Positions 18,831 to 30,800 of a DNA stretch of 36,979 nucleotides are shown piece by piece. The stretch is from NCBI GenBank assembly GCA_002284615.2, contig MU069884.1, forward strand, positions 84,985 to 121,963. Reading direction: 5' to 3'. Position numbers and translations under genes: made by a program. The notes beneath the pieces are model-generated. The model made no database searches. It was not told the DNA's origin and saw only the letters and a list, made by a program, of their open reading frames with translations. The stretch comes from Dunaliella salina (taxonomy: Eukaryota; Chlorophyta; Chlorophyceae; Chlamydomonadales; Dunaliellaceae). Numbering within the stretch: the stretch's first letter is position 1; each line of letters opens with the position of its first letter.

Positions 18831-19216
18831 GCCCAGGGGCGCTAATCCTTTGAACCCTGCATCTAGAACGCTTATATGTTGACTGCTGCCGAATCCAAAT
18901 CCAAATCCATCAGTCTGTGTGTGCCTTGCTGTCATATGCATGCTGATAGAGTTTCACCGTGCCTGAATCGAAGTATCATGCATGCTTTTGAATTGCCAAA
19001 GCTTTGAGACACAGCACGATTGAATGTGGAAATGCATGTTCAGAGCTGACAAGGTTTGGACGACTTCCTTTGTTTGATTCTTTTATTGACTTGCCTCTTT
19101 CTTTTTTCATAAGCAACTTCAATTGAAATCTTGAGGACGTGTTTTGTAATTTGATGGTGATCAAGTTGGCTTGTTGTAAGAGTCTCCTTGTAAGGCATCA
19201 CGCTTTTGTAATTTTT

Positions 19217-20640
19217 TTATACGCAGATTTGTGAGCATATATCCAGGTTACATGTTACAGCAAGGAAGGTCTTCAGTGAAAACGACCTCAAAACTCGAGC
19301 GCCTGAGTTCTGCTGGCACAGCATCTCAAGCATGCAGACACAAACTTGGCTAATTCTAAGACAATAGCTTGGTTCATGAAGCCTCTGAGGCGTAATGGAC
19401 AACCAGGAGGTGCACAGCTGAACAAAAGATGGAATTGATTCCTCAAGTCTGTCAGATCCTGGGAAGGGCACTCCAGAATAATGTGCTCTCCATCTTGCAC
19501 AGTGTGCCAATCGTATTTGTTGCAAATCCTGAGCTCGTAAGGGCACCTATTCCCGTGATGCCTTTGAGCTTCCACCTGAAGATTGTGGCAGGAGAGCTGG
19601 GCGCGAAATGTTGCGCGATAATTTATGAGAAATATTTTGTCGTAAGTAGAGAGGTAGTAGAGGCTTTTTATTCCTCTTCCTGGCATCCCACCAGCCAGGT
19701 ACACTACCTAATGGAATGCCAAAGTGTGTGTGATACGTCCTCATTATTCTGCTAATAGCATGGGGCTCTTGTGGAGTCAGATTGTCCGGGCATCTCCAGA
19801 CATGGATGATTTGCTCACAAAGAACACCCTCAATGTCATTTATCCATGTTAATTTTGGCTTTGGAGCGAATGGCAGCTGCAAGCCATGTGCTTGCATGTA
19901 ACAAAAGAAAATGTGCTGGGCAATGAGAATGTCATTCATTCAAAGCAATAAACTGGTAAGTCCAACTGCCTCTCCTGTTCGCAAAACGAAGGTCTGCGTG
20001 TACGACCCTGCTCAAGAGGTCATTGTTGGTGCTCAGGAGAGAATTCCAGAATCTCAAAATATACCTGAAGTAAAGGGGCATCAATCCCGTCTCTCTTAAT
20101 AAGCAATGTGTCTCTGTTGCCCTCTTAACACCCAAACTTCTCTTTGAAAGAGACTTGAGGAAGCCTGTATGGTAAATATGAGCTTTGTTTCTCACAGATG
20201 ACTCGTACGAAAGGATGTCTGTAGCCCAAATCTGGCATCCATATAAGCCTGCTGTGAGTGCAAAGGCTTGAAAAAGCCAAAGTATGGCATGTTTCCTGTG
20301 CAAGATACCAAGCTCAGCTTTGGCCTTCTGTACCCTAGTAATGCCACCCATAAAGTTAGTTGCCATTTGGTCTGTGGCCGCAATCATTTTGCCATCTCGT
20401 CTCAAGAGTTTTCTCAGGTATTTGTCTTCTCTGTGTTGAAAGTCAGGTCTTTGTACTGCGCATAATCATGGAATCTGTCAAGCTGGAATTGTATGTAGTC
20501 AGCAGAGTTTGCAAGAATCATCGTGTCACCTGCATGATCACAATGGAGTACCTTTGTTGTATCTATGGCTGTGACAGCTCCTCGTCCAGTGCCCAGAAAT
20601 CCGTCGGAAAGTATTGTCTCTCTGAACCTGCCCTGATTCA
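19217..20640 (-). mobile_element. LINE family 2 fragment with degenerate reverse transcriptase
   Basis: On the minus strand, from 20640 downward: an RT palm piece with HAGDTMILANSADYIQFQLD, where the YADD box has become HAGD; the RT thumb (FALTAGLYGCQIWAT, SLGVKRATETHCLLRETG); HTHFGIPLGSVPGWWDARKR; and the zinc-binding end (NRCPYELRICNKYDW, EHIILECPS). Frames change near 20410, 19940 and 19600. The loss of the catalytic Asp pair and the frameshifts show a dead copy. Confidence 0.68.
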
Positions 20641-20754
20641 GAGGGATCCCCTCTGATAAGCTCTGATTTAGCCATGAGAGGGGGTCTGATTCAGACAAAT
20701 AGCCAGACCCCCAATCAGACCCATTTTCCTCTGATTCAGACCCTGCTCATCGAG

Positions 20755-21985
20755 GTTGTAAGCAGCCTTCATTGATTTCAAGCAAGCTTACGATACAATA
20801 CCCAGGGATGCTCTTTGGACTCATCTTCAAAGCATTCGCATGCCATCTTGCTTGCTGGCTATACTGAAAAATATCTATGATATGATGAGTACATCTTGGT
20901 GGATGGGTGTAGGCGAGCACGTGTGCATCCTAAATTAGGGGTTAAGCAAGGCTGTCCATTGTCTCCTCTGCTTATTTTCCTTTTGTATTATGACGTTGAC
21001 TGCCTGGCCAAGGAGGTTTGCGGTGCAATTACCGGTGCTGGAGACTTTCATGTAACTCGTATGTTTTATGCGGATGACCTTTGCCTCACTGCCAATCATC
21101 CCACTGAACTTCAGCGCATGTTGGATAGGTTACATGGGTATGCGCGGAGGAAAGGGTTAATTATCAATGTGTCAAAGTCTGAGGTTGTATCCTTTAATTC
21201 AAAAGGAAATGATGTTTCTGTTTTCAACTTAGGTGGCAAACAGCTCGTGCGTGCTGAGTCATTTAAGTATTTGGGTATACTGTTTACGAAACAATTTAAC
21301 CCCTTTGCTTCTTCTGAGCATATGTGTGCACCTTTCTTGGCTGGATGCCGCCGTATAAGGCACGTTGCAGATGAATACAAGCTGGCAGATAGGCCTCATA
21401 CCATGCTTTGGCTGACTAAGATATACGCTCTCCCTGCTAGCATGTATGCTAGTCAAATTTGGGGTACCAGGTTTATGAGACCAGGGGATGAGATGACCTG
21501 CCCGTTGCAGACTGTGCACCTGTGTTTACTGAAGCGAATTCTTGGAGTGAAAAAACTACACCAAATTGGTCTGTGCTGCGTGAATGTGGGTTTGAACCAT
21601 TACAATTCTATTGGTTTCGAGCTACTGTCAGATTTTATAATGCCTCACTTGCCTGCAACAGCACTACATTACGTAGGGTGCTTGGAGTGGATATTGACAT
21701 GAGTAGCAACTCTAAAAAGTGCTGGGCGTCAGAATTCATATCTGCTTTTCAGGGATTGGACAGGTGCAGCTAATTCACACATTGTGTGTACTCGGGCCAG
21801 CCCATTAGGATCAATGATTTTGTGGTTGATCTACGGAAAAGGCATAGGAGTGCGTGGCCAACTGATGATGAGGCTGAACATGGTATTCTCTTCCGGCTCG
21901 TTCAAGGGCGATTCCTTACATGGGGTGGGGGCGCAGACCAGAGAGCACAGGAACAAAACTGGCCTGCAGGGCCTACAAGCACAGC
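20755..21985 (+). mobile_element. LINE fragment with intact YADD reverse transcriptase core
   Basis: The + strand reads AAFIDFKQAYDTIPRDALW (near 20770, RT motif A), then after a frameshift near 20880 VKQGCPLSPLL, MFYADDLCLTAN (catalytic Asp pair), FKYLGILF and WLTKIYALPASMYASQIW. After a second frameshift at an A6 tract (21551-21556), it continues with NWSVLRECGFEPLQFYWFRA and, near 21790, RINDFVVDLRKRHRSAWP. The RT palm is well preserved but the element is 5'-truncated and frameshifted. Confidence 0.72.
20896..21702 (+). pseudogene. Non-LTR reverse transcriptase palm/thumb
   Basis: The 268-codon frame begins in the RT finger/palm and carries GVKQGCPLSP and FYADD, the conserved polymerase motifs, then LGILF (primer-grip region) and the thumb. 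After KRILGVKK at the A6 tract the true frame shifts by one, and the last 50 or so codons of this frame are out of register. Motif A lies upstream in another frame. The reading frame is long and motif-complete, so it is probably a young pseudogene. Confidence 0.72.
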
Positions 21986-22912
21986 TCCAGAGAGGGGGAG
22001 CAAAAGACGCGAGAAGAGAGAGAGAAAGAAAGGATGCAGCTAAAACCTCTGAAAAAACTCTGGAACACGCAGGCAAGAAGGACACAAGCTGAATCCCAGG
22101 AACAGCCAAAGGAGCAAAACACACCCAAGGAGGATACCTAGCAGTTTAGGCCCAGCTCGCTAATCGACACTGGGCCATGGCGGGGAAAGCAAAGCTGAGC
22201 TGACTGGCAAACAGCAAATCTCAGAGGGAGGCAGGGGGGAAACTCAACCTAAAAGTCTGCAAAATGCCCCACGAGAAAGGAAAAGATGGGGACCTTATTG
22301 CATCAGCAGCAATAAGGGAACTATCACACAATCTCACTCGCCTCCAAGAACCTCAGTTCTACTGTTGGACAGAGAACTGAGCAGTTCATTTAAACAAGTT
22401 AGCCAAGTACCATAACTGGGTAGCGCTTCCCTTCTGGCATAATTCTGCTTTCGGTAAACCTCTCCATGCTCCTTGGTATCTGCATTTGGATTTGGGTAGG
22501 CATATGCAGAGAAACATTGCTTGCTTCCAATTGCACGCCCACAAACTTTGAGTTGAAACTTCTCATTGGCAGGGACATGCACCTCAATATAATTTATGTG
22601 TTCCAGAACAATGGCAGGATGAAAAGCACGTCATCTTTCTCTGCCCTTGCAACTTTCTATGATGTCTTAGAAGAAAGTATGCACATCTTTTTACTGTCTT
22701 TCCTGCTCACAGTGTAGTGTTAGATGATACAGGATCTCTCTTTCTTTCTGATGCTTGCTCTCTGGATGTAGCTCGTTTTTTCCAAAACCAAGATACTCAG
22801 ACTCATCACTTCATCTCTGAGCTTATGGGTTTCTTTCAGCACACCGCGCAGCCAAATGATCTGGCTGAAGGTTATGTTCTTGCAAACCTTGTAAACCTTG
22901 TAAAAAAGGCCA
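21986..22912. other. No gene seen
   Basis: A purine-rich stretch (about 21990-22130), then non-descript sequence with a small hairpin (CTCAGTTCT near 22351 and AGAACTGAG near 22372). Confidence 0.4.
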
Positions 22913-24225
22913 GCAAGTATCAGGCACAGAGCTGGTGCTGCCGCTTTATTACTCCTGCTGGTGCAAAGCTTTGCTGTGCTATGAAGGCACATTTTTCTTT
23001 GTGACCATTTTCAGGGAGGAAAAAATCTTGAACCTTTGAAGCTGAGCACTCACACCTTGCCTTTATCATTTTCTAGGAGCCTTTCAAGAAACTCTACTGA
23101 GCCGATCTCCTGTAGAAGGACAACTTTGCCTTGTGTGTTTTCTGTATTATCAGCCCAGTTGTGATGGGACATTGCTGTGTCCCTACAACGAACAAGTGTA
23201 ATACAAAAAAAAAAAAACATACCAGACAAAACACTACCATTGGGAAAGGCATTTCCTAGGAGGCATTGGTCAGGCGAAAAGCAAGAGCTCGTCCTTTGTA
23301 GAGGTGCACTATAACTTTCTTTTGGTGGTGAGGCCTCTTGGATCTGGGATTGAGATGTCCATATCATGGGGATGCACCACATGTGGCCTCCATGTGGCTA
23401 TGCATATACGTTTAGTTGTATACGTGCTTTTCCTGCAACAGTGCACAACTTCCCCTCATCTACATGCTTTCAAGTGAGTGTTCAGAAAGACCCTTTCAAA
23501 TGAGGCCTGGAAAGGTCCTTTCGGAGTTGATAGAAGATCAATGAAATTGCCCTAGAAAAAATTAGGTGCAGAAGAAAATGAATGCATGAAAATGAATGAC
23601 CATTTTTCCTGACAGTCCACGGCTGCTTCACTCAGAGGGGCACGCTGCATCAGTCGAGGGGCTCGCTGTCACCCGGTGAGTTGCATTTGCCCGAACACCT
23701 GCTGCACATTTTTGCGTGATGTATCCACGCTTGCAATTATGAAATCGGTGCGCCCAGTCCTGAGCGCGCCTCAGAGCAGCCTTGATGAGCCCGTTCTTGC
23801 AGCTTGCTCAATTGATTCCATCTCCGGCTGATGGAAAGCCTCATTTCGTATCGTTGTCGCGATCGCTTGCGCACAGGGGGAAGCGCGCGCGTCAAACATC
23901 AGCCATCGCAGGCACGATGGTTTGCGAATGGAGGGCAAGATTTCGATCTTGGACAGGAGTTCCATCCTCTCTCCTCGCATGCATCGATGCTCTCACGCCT
24001 TTAGCCTCTCATTTTTCGCCACGGAACTGTAGACAGTTGATGCATTGACATTCAGGTTCAGCTTCCCTGAGAAGCTGGAAGCTGCCTCCTCGCTTTTCAT
24101 ACCTTCAATCACATGCCTGGAACCATCTAATATTTCCTTCCACAATTTCTCAAGAGCCTTTCACACTTTGATACAAGCATTGATTAAAAAGCAAAGTTAA
24201 AGGCTAAGAGATACTCTCACAGTTC

Positions 24226-24232
24226 TATAAAT
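24226..24232 (+). promoter_or_regulatory. Candidate TATA box for gene B
   Basis: TATAAAT in the same flanking context as 5656-5662, about 490 bp before the gene B start codon. Conservation may reflect recent duplication rather than function. Confidence 0.3.
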
Positions 24233-24325
24233 TTGGTCATTCACCTGGACCCTCTGCTTTTCCTGCTTGGTTTTTATGTAACCCTGCATAACAAGCATGC
24301 GCGCTCCATTCCCCCACACTCACAA

Positions 24326-24337
24326 ACAAGCAAGCAT

Positions 24338-24383
<46 letters not shown>
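24326..24383. repeat. (AAGC)n microsatellite upstream of gene B
   Basis: Counterpart of the array at 5755-5829 and shorter, so the array has changed length since the duplication. Confidence 0.9.
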
Positions 24384-24723
24384 GAACTTATTTGTGACAC
24401 AGGAGCGCCAAAATCCTCACACTCTCTGTTGCAACTCGTCCACATTTAACATTCAGTCCAGCCCGCTTCAGTTCACTTTTCACAAAACCAGCTTGCAGCG
24501 CAAGCTGCCATAAGGCCTTCTTTCAAAGACGCAGCATGGTTGCAAATTTTATGCTTGCATTCCACAGAGTGTAGGTATCTTTCCATCTTGCCCCTTCTCA
24601 TCCGTCCATGAATCCGTTGATCAAGCTGTCTGCAATGCTGCGCAGACAGCAACAGTCTGAAGCTTTGCGTCACGCCACTTGCAGGTCTCGGCAATACAGC
24701 TCCCCGCATCAGGAGTGTATGCC

Positions 24724-24841
24724 ATGCTTTTACAAGCCCTTTTGAAGGCTGGAGGATGCAGCCTGGCCCTTTGCTGCCTCCTCATGCTCACACCCAAGTG
24801 CTCTGCAGCTGCAGCACCAATAGCTCACAATGTCAATGCTG
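24724..24841 (+). other. Gene B exon 1: signal peptide
   Basis: This exon is the same length as gene A exon 1 (118 nt, phase 1) and nearly identical in sequence, with the SLALCCLLML hydrophobic core and CSAAAAP. Its donor is G|gtgagt, a better consensus than the gtgggt of gene A. Confidence 0.72.
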
Positions 24842-27800
24842 GTGAGTGGCGCATCGTTGCACTACAGGCCTGCAGCTCTGCAGTGTGGACGACAGCAATG
24901 CACATGCTCTTTTGATTTGACAAAGCTTGTTACAGTATCAGAATGGAAGTTTGGATTTTGACTTCAAAAGGCACAATTTGGGTGATGCCTTGCTTGCAAA
25001 ATACTTGTTTGTAGCTGGCTGTTCCATTGGCACAGATTGAAGGCGAGCACGTCCCTGCAGCTGTGAGTCACTAACTGAATGAGACAGAAGAGTTCCAGCC
25101 AGCACAAATGCTTTAGATAAGAGGCTTGCTAACTCCAAACAAGGAGAACAGAAAGTTGTGTTTACTAGTTCTGAAACCAATTTTGTGTTGATGTTTCAAA
25201 AGGAGATTGGAAGCTCTCACAGAGGATGGATGCTTGTGCGAAATTTCATGATCTTGCTCCCCACCAGAAGGGCACATGGCCTCCCGGATGCAGTGGCAAT
25301 GTCAATTGTTAACATTCTAACGCTAATCATTTTGCAATATCACCTGCAGATGATGTCCAGATTGACATTGTGGTGGAAGGAGCCAGACGTGCCTTGCAAG
25401 CGCTGGAAAAAGAGGGACGCAGGTAGGCGCACCCAAAGGACAGTGAATGCACCTTCCTTGCAAGTGACATTGCTCATGTGCGGGTATCCAATGGGAATTG
25501 GGAGTGCCGATTTGCTTCCTGTCAATGTATTTGATGCATTAGGCCTTTTTGTGATGGATGACGGAGGGGGCTATTGTTGTTCCAGATGCAATCCTTCAAG
25601 GAGAAATGCAATGCACATGGAATAGGCACAGAGCAGTTCCCAAAAATGCAAGGATGGTAGACAGCGCAGATTCAATTTTTTCAGTTACTGATTGACTGAT
25701 CACAGAAAAGGAAAACTACTCAGGCAGTGAAAACACTCTCCACACCAATTAAGGAAAAAAGGTTACTGAGGGCCAAGGCACCGTGTGTTCCCTTCACCAA
25801 AAAAAATAAAAGAGAAAAGTCAATGATGATCAAAAGGGTTTCTAGCAGTAGCCCGTTCCTGACCTTGTTGATGAGAGTTGAAAGAAATCTTCTAAAGAGC
25901 TCGTCTGGTTCTAACAAGTTTGTAAGCATACCGGACAGGATGAGCATGAAGCTTCAGAGCAAGCTTCTGGCCTTATGAGTGTCAAGACCAAGCTCTTGAA
26001 GAGGCTCCAATGCGTGGGCAGTATAGACGAACCCACCCACACCTAGCAGAACTGTATGGAGGGTGACTTGAGCAGAGGCCCTTAAAATATGGCGACACAC
26101 ATCGTGGTGCTGCTTTTGGAGGCCTCCATCTGATGCATGGGCCAGACGTTTTCACAATATTTGACTTCCAAAAGATGGGCATGGCCCTGTTCTGGGAGGA
26201 CCTGACTAGGGTGACAAACCGTGGATGTAGGAGGAGTGGCAGTGGCTGGCGCTGAGTGCTCCTTGTTTCCCCCGCGCCCTCCTGCACTTCTCAATGGATA
26301 TCAAGAATTGGTCCTGGGCACTCTATTCATGGGAATAACTAATATTGCATCAGGGTGCTAGAATGAGCCTTTCTTTGTCAGGGAAACAATGAGGGAAAAT
26401 ACACTTAGGGAGGGTCATATTTGTTGAGTGCTCAGGAATGAGTTCCTGCAAAGCAAGGCAATCTGCTCTGCCAATGTCCATGAAGGCAAGGCCTGCCCCG
26501 AGTGGGCCTTTGCTGACACCTTTTAGGATGATTCTGCTGGCAATGTTGTAAAGCTTAGTCACTATGATTGACACAGTTGTGCACCTACATTCTGATGATT
26601 GTGAAAGGCACTGTCAGGCTCCTCATATAGGGGGCATTGTAGGCAGGTGAAACACTAAAGTAAATTGCATGCTTCTGGTTGAAGAGGGCGCCTATGCGGT
26701 AGTTAAAATACTCCCGTTTCATTTTGAAAGAAAGTGTTGGCATGGTCCAGAAGGCATTACTGACCTTAATATTGACAATGGGAAGTAGATTTGGGTGGAA
26801 AGAGGAGTTTCCTGTCTCGATGTTTGCCTTTCCAAGTCTATGTTTTGAGTGCATGTGTGTCCCCAGAGGATCATGGAGGTTGAAAACTTGTTTAAGCTTA
26901 AGGGCAGGTGAGTTTGTGCGTCCTGATGTACTTGCATGGGTGCGGGCAGTTTCACCGTAAGCAAGCCAGGTGGTGTCATGAAAAGGATTGCCTTCAAGGT
27001 TTACACAAGGGAAGGTTATGTATGCAGGGTTGTCATCATCCTGAATAGTCTGATCTTTGGCAGCGGCATCTGCGCATTTGTTTCCAGCAATTCCAGCATG
27101 AGATTTACCCTTGTGGAGATGAATTGGTACAGGTGAATTGTGCACAAGCTGTATGAATATATTAAGGATATGCCCTTGAACATGGCAGTGAAGCTCTGGA
27201 TTCAGTACTTCTGGTTCTATTCATGTTATGCTTGCGCAGATGAGCTGATCAAGCACGTCTGCATGCCCTGGGTGGACTTGTCATTGATGCTCGCTCTTTG
27301 CAACTCCCAGCACTCCACAGCATTGACGTGTGCTGATACATGGCAATTGGTTGTTTGGCTGTTTTGTGTTCCTGGACTTTGCCTTGCTGAAGATACTCAT
27401 CATTGGAACAACTCAAAACCGCTGCCCGCACTACATAAGCTTACCAACTTTGCCATTGCTCCCATCCAAAGTTTGCATACTGGTACCTTTTGAGAAGCAT
27501 CGGTATTTTCCACAAAACTTGATTTAAAAAAAGATTGGCAATTACAATATCAACCCATCTTTGCCAAAGCCAGGGAGTCTCTCACCCTTCAAAGCGTGAT
27601 TCACAGGGTAAAGGTTTAATTGACTATTACGTTCTTAATAATACCAATTAAGGGCTGGCTTGGTACAGTGTAAGATACTGTGCACCTACACTCTGGGCCT
27701 TTCTGTGTCGAGATCCTCTTTTGGTGTCCTTTCCAAGGAAAGCTTTGAGGCGTTATTTACGGTTTGATTTGAGATTCTTTTCATTTTGTGCAAGTGCCTA

Positions 27801-30800
27801 CCTTCTGGCTTATTACTGGCAAACATTGGCGCACTGTAAGGTTTGCATCAGAACCAACGAAGAGAAAGAAAATTTTGCACGACGTTGAGGGGCGTTCCTG
27901 AGCAGATGTGGATTTGCTGCTTCCAAGGATTTTTCTTCCTTCTATCCCTCTGTATTTCCTTTTCCTTCCATCAGGACATTAGTGACCGCGTTTCCAGTGA
28001 GTTTGGAATATCAGGTTACAAATTCCGGATTGACCTTTTTCTGGACTGAGAAATGCTGGAACGGAGGAATTCCAATCCGGGGGGTGGGGGTTGGAGTGAA
28101 ATTCTCCGTTCCGGAAATTCTCAGTCCGGAAAAAGGTCAATCAGGAATTTGCAACTTGAAATTCCGGACGCACTGGAAACGCAGTCAGTGTGTTGTAGTT
28201 ATTAATTTATTTACCAGAATGGACAGTGCCATCAAGTGGAATGGAATGCGGGAAGCGCAGCGCTCAGCCTGCATCTGCGCTAGGGAGCTTGTCCAGCAGA
28301 TTTTCTGAATTTCTAGACAAATTTGGGGGTCTGGATTTTTCTGAGCTTGTGGCTTCGCCAATGCCAAGGTTTCTGGTAACTGAAGGTCTTGGCTTAGTGA
28401 CCTTAATTGGTACTGCCTTCTGTACCCAAAGGCCTTACACAGATTGCTGGACAACCCCTTTTCCTTCTACAGCATAGGAAGTAATCCTGCTACCTATGTG
28501 GTTCTCCAGCGCTGAGAAATTTCCCCTTTTATTAAGGATACAGGCCTGTGCTTCAATCTCCTGCAGAGACCAAGCACCAAAAAAGACGAACGTTCTTAAC
28601 CAGAAGAAGACGAACGTTTTGTATGTTGTCCAGGGCCTAAGTATGCTTCATTATTTTGGGTTCGTGGGTGGGGGGCATAGCCATCATAACGGGCCACCCA
28701 CACTCTAGAACTTGGAGAAATCCAGGTTATCGGTGGGTTCCCTAACGGGTTCTTTCCTTAATACACGCGGCCTTTGGGCAAGCGTAAAAAAAAATGTACG
28801 CGGCCTTTGGCTTGCGTAGACTTTTCTTTTCTTTTCTTTCTTTTCCCCCCACACAGACTCTGAGAGGCAATTTTTTAGGTTTTGTTGTGGCTGATTTTGC
28901 TGGCATCCAGGAGCATGGTGGAAAACCCTTCAGATCCTCCTTGCCTTCACTCTCATCTAAACTAGCTGTGTCAAATGTAGATTCGAGGGCCCACAAAGGC
29001 TTTTCTTTCTTTGATCTTGCCTCTTTCCTCCTTCCTGAAAATTCACAGGTGCAGGTGAAGTATGCTTTGTTGTTTGACCAGTCAGGCCAAGTGTTTGGCA
29101 TGCCCCTCACATGAGAAGCAGCAGTGCCTCGAAGGCAAGGAATAACTAAGGCTAAGAAGTACAGATTTTTGGCTAAACTGGCACCAGGGATGCTGCTGGT
29201 AGCTTGCAGAGGCTTCTGACGAGCATTAATGGTCACTGTTTTTTTTGCAGTGATGGTAGCAGGGATGGGGCCGACAGCCTACAAAAGCCTGTGAAGAGCG
29301 TTGGTAGCAGCATTGTGGCAGGGGCAAAGCAAGTACCGTTCGTTATGGAGGAGGAAGGCCGCAGGTAGGCAGGACGAGATGGCCTTGGGTAAGCATGTCT
29401 GGAAGGGGCTGGCCCTATAGGGGGCTTAGCTGAGTAGCACAAGAACACGAATCCCAAGGAAGCACGGCAACACAGCACCAAGGCAAGCCTGTAGTATCTT
29501 ATGGATGAGGTGATTTAGCTGGCACACACACCAGTTTTGGAGTCTTCATTGGATATGGGCTCCAACCCCTGTAGCCTCTCGGAATGATGTAACTGCAAAA
29601 TTTCAAAATACAAATTGAATTTGAACACCATTATTGTTTCAAAGTGGGAGAGCCATGTCTCTCTCCAGCCATGTGAGGAGGAGTTGCTCGTCAAGTATTC
29701 CAGCCTCACCTTGACAGGCTCAAACAAATTGCCCATGGTCTTGTCTGACCCTTGATGTTGCCCACTTGTGTCTGCTTCAGACAAAACACATGTTGGCTGT
29801 CTGAAGAGGGGTTGCTCCTGGATCCACAGACTGCTGCATCTGTGACAGCTTGTTGACTTCATGAAAACTGCTCGTTATAAAGTAGGCAGCGCATCAAGAG
29901 ATGCTCGTTTCCCTCAAGGACTACCGTCTGTGGGTTTTGCCCATGGCCGCAGGGATAACGGGAAGGATCATCATGAGGTACAGGGACTCCGAAGGCTGCT
30001 GGCAAGCATTGACAATGACACGACCATTCCAGGTAAAATTACCTAGTCAACAAACGTTTGAAAAATCTATGGTTATTTGTACCTTTGTTTGGTGCTGTTT
30101 GCTTGATGGACTGTCTTTTTGCAAGGGCTATAGACAGGTGCTCTTTTTGGGCATTAAACTCGTGGATGGAGGGTGTTGAGCGTGGAGCTCTGATATTGCG
30201 GCCCTCTCCTCTGTCCTAGGCATGGGCAAACATAGAATGCAGTAGTGCACTCACTTTCAATTGGTGTAAATGATCGGCAATCATTAGCAGAGCGTCTTGT
30301 GGAATGCTAAACGTCTCCTACTGAGGCTCGCAAAAGATGCAAAGTACTATGTGTTGAATTACCTGTAGCTGTCTTGCTTCCAAATTTTCAAAAGGATTTG
30401 GAAAAATGTACAGGTTCAGAGAAGGTATAAATTGTGCTTCGTTAGACCACTCTCCTGCTCTCCTCCATGGGTTCAGACACTGACAGTTTGTGCAAATGAA
30501 AACCGTTTGTTTAACTTCTGCAGAGAGGAGGCTTTTGCAGGATCCAACATACGTACCATACCCTGCTGAACCCTCATCCCCAGGTGAGTCAAAGAAGTCA
30601 CGTGATCTTTCTTTTGAAGCTTCTAAAATATTCCTCAGAGCTAGCAGAGAATGTGTGTATAATTTGCCTATTAGTCCATGTGATGGAAAAAAGTGCAATT
30701 AGGATGTCCAGGATAAGGCCGTTCCTGCTGTTTCCACACTAGGCATTAATCTGCTTGTGTGCTTTGATCCCCTCTGCTGGTCAAGAGAGCTCACTTTCAT

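Larger units (their letters stand above)
22913..24723 (+). other. Upstream region of gene B
   Basis: Counterpart of the gene A upstream region without the extra block of about 0.8 kb. A possible 5' non-coding exon (after CCTGACAG near 23617, ending CACCCG|gtgagt near 23678) matches the one near 5066. Its length differs by a non-multiple of three, which argues against coding. There is an A-run near 23204-23217. Confidence 0.4.
25658..27255 (-). mobile_element. RandI/Dualen-like LINE fragment inserted in gene B intron 2 (copy 2)
   Basis: The minus strand carries the end of RNase H (KSHAGIAGNKCAD, near 27090), a spacer, NYRIGALFNQKHAIYF, GPLGAGLAFMDIGRAD (near 26500), PDAILVIP (near 26310) and AHLLEVKYCEN (near 26160), in several frames. 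It is collinear with copy 1. The flanks CAAGGATGG (25653) and CTGCATGCC (27260) correspond to contiguous sequence at 7366-7385 in gene A, which is the empty site. The element lies antisense to gene B and is both 5'-truncated and frameshifted. Confidence 0.68.
25350..30583 (+). other. Gene B exons 2-5: helical repeats and linker
   Basis: Exons 25350-25422, 29251-29364, 29953-30032 and 30524-30583 have exactly the lengths of gene A exons 2-5 (73, 114, 80 and 60 nt). Exon 2 is almost unchanged (IDIVVEGARRALQALEKEG). Exon 3 is more divergent (SIVAGAKQVPFVMEEEG). Exon 5 keeps VPYPAEPSSP. Conserved frame and splice signals inside heavily diverged introns suggest that the coding sequence has been under constraint. 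Confidence 0.65.

Noticed and set aside
25720..25978. Separate gene at the 3' end of LINE copy 2
   Set aside because: Open on both strands, lies inside the insertion absent from gene A, and is best read as the decayed tail of the element.
28583..28618. Direct repeat AAGACGAACGTT x2 as a regulatory site
   Set aside because: A 24-bp local tandem duplication in an intron, with no counterpart in gene A and no known motif.
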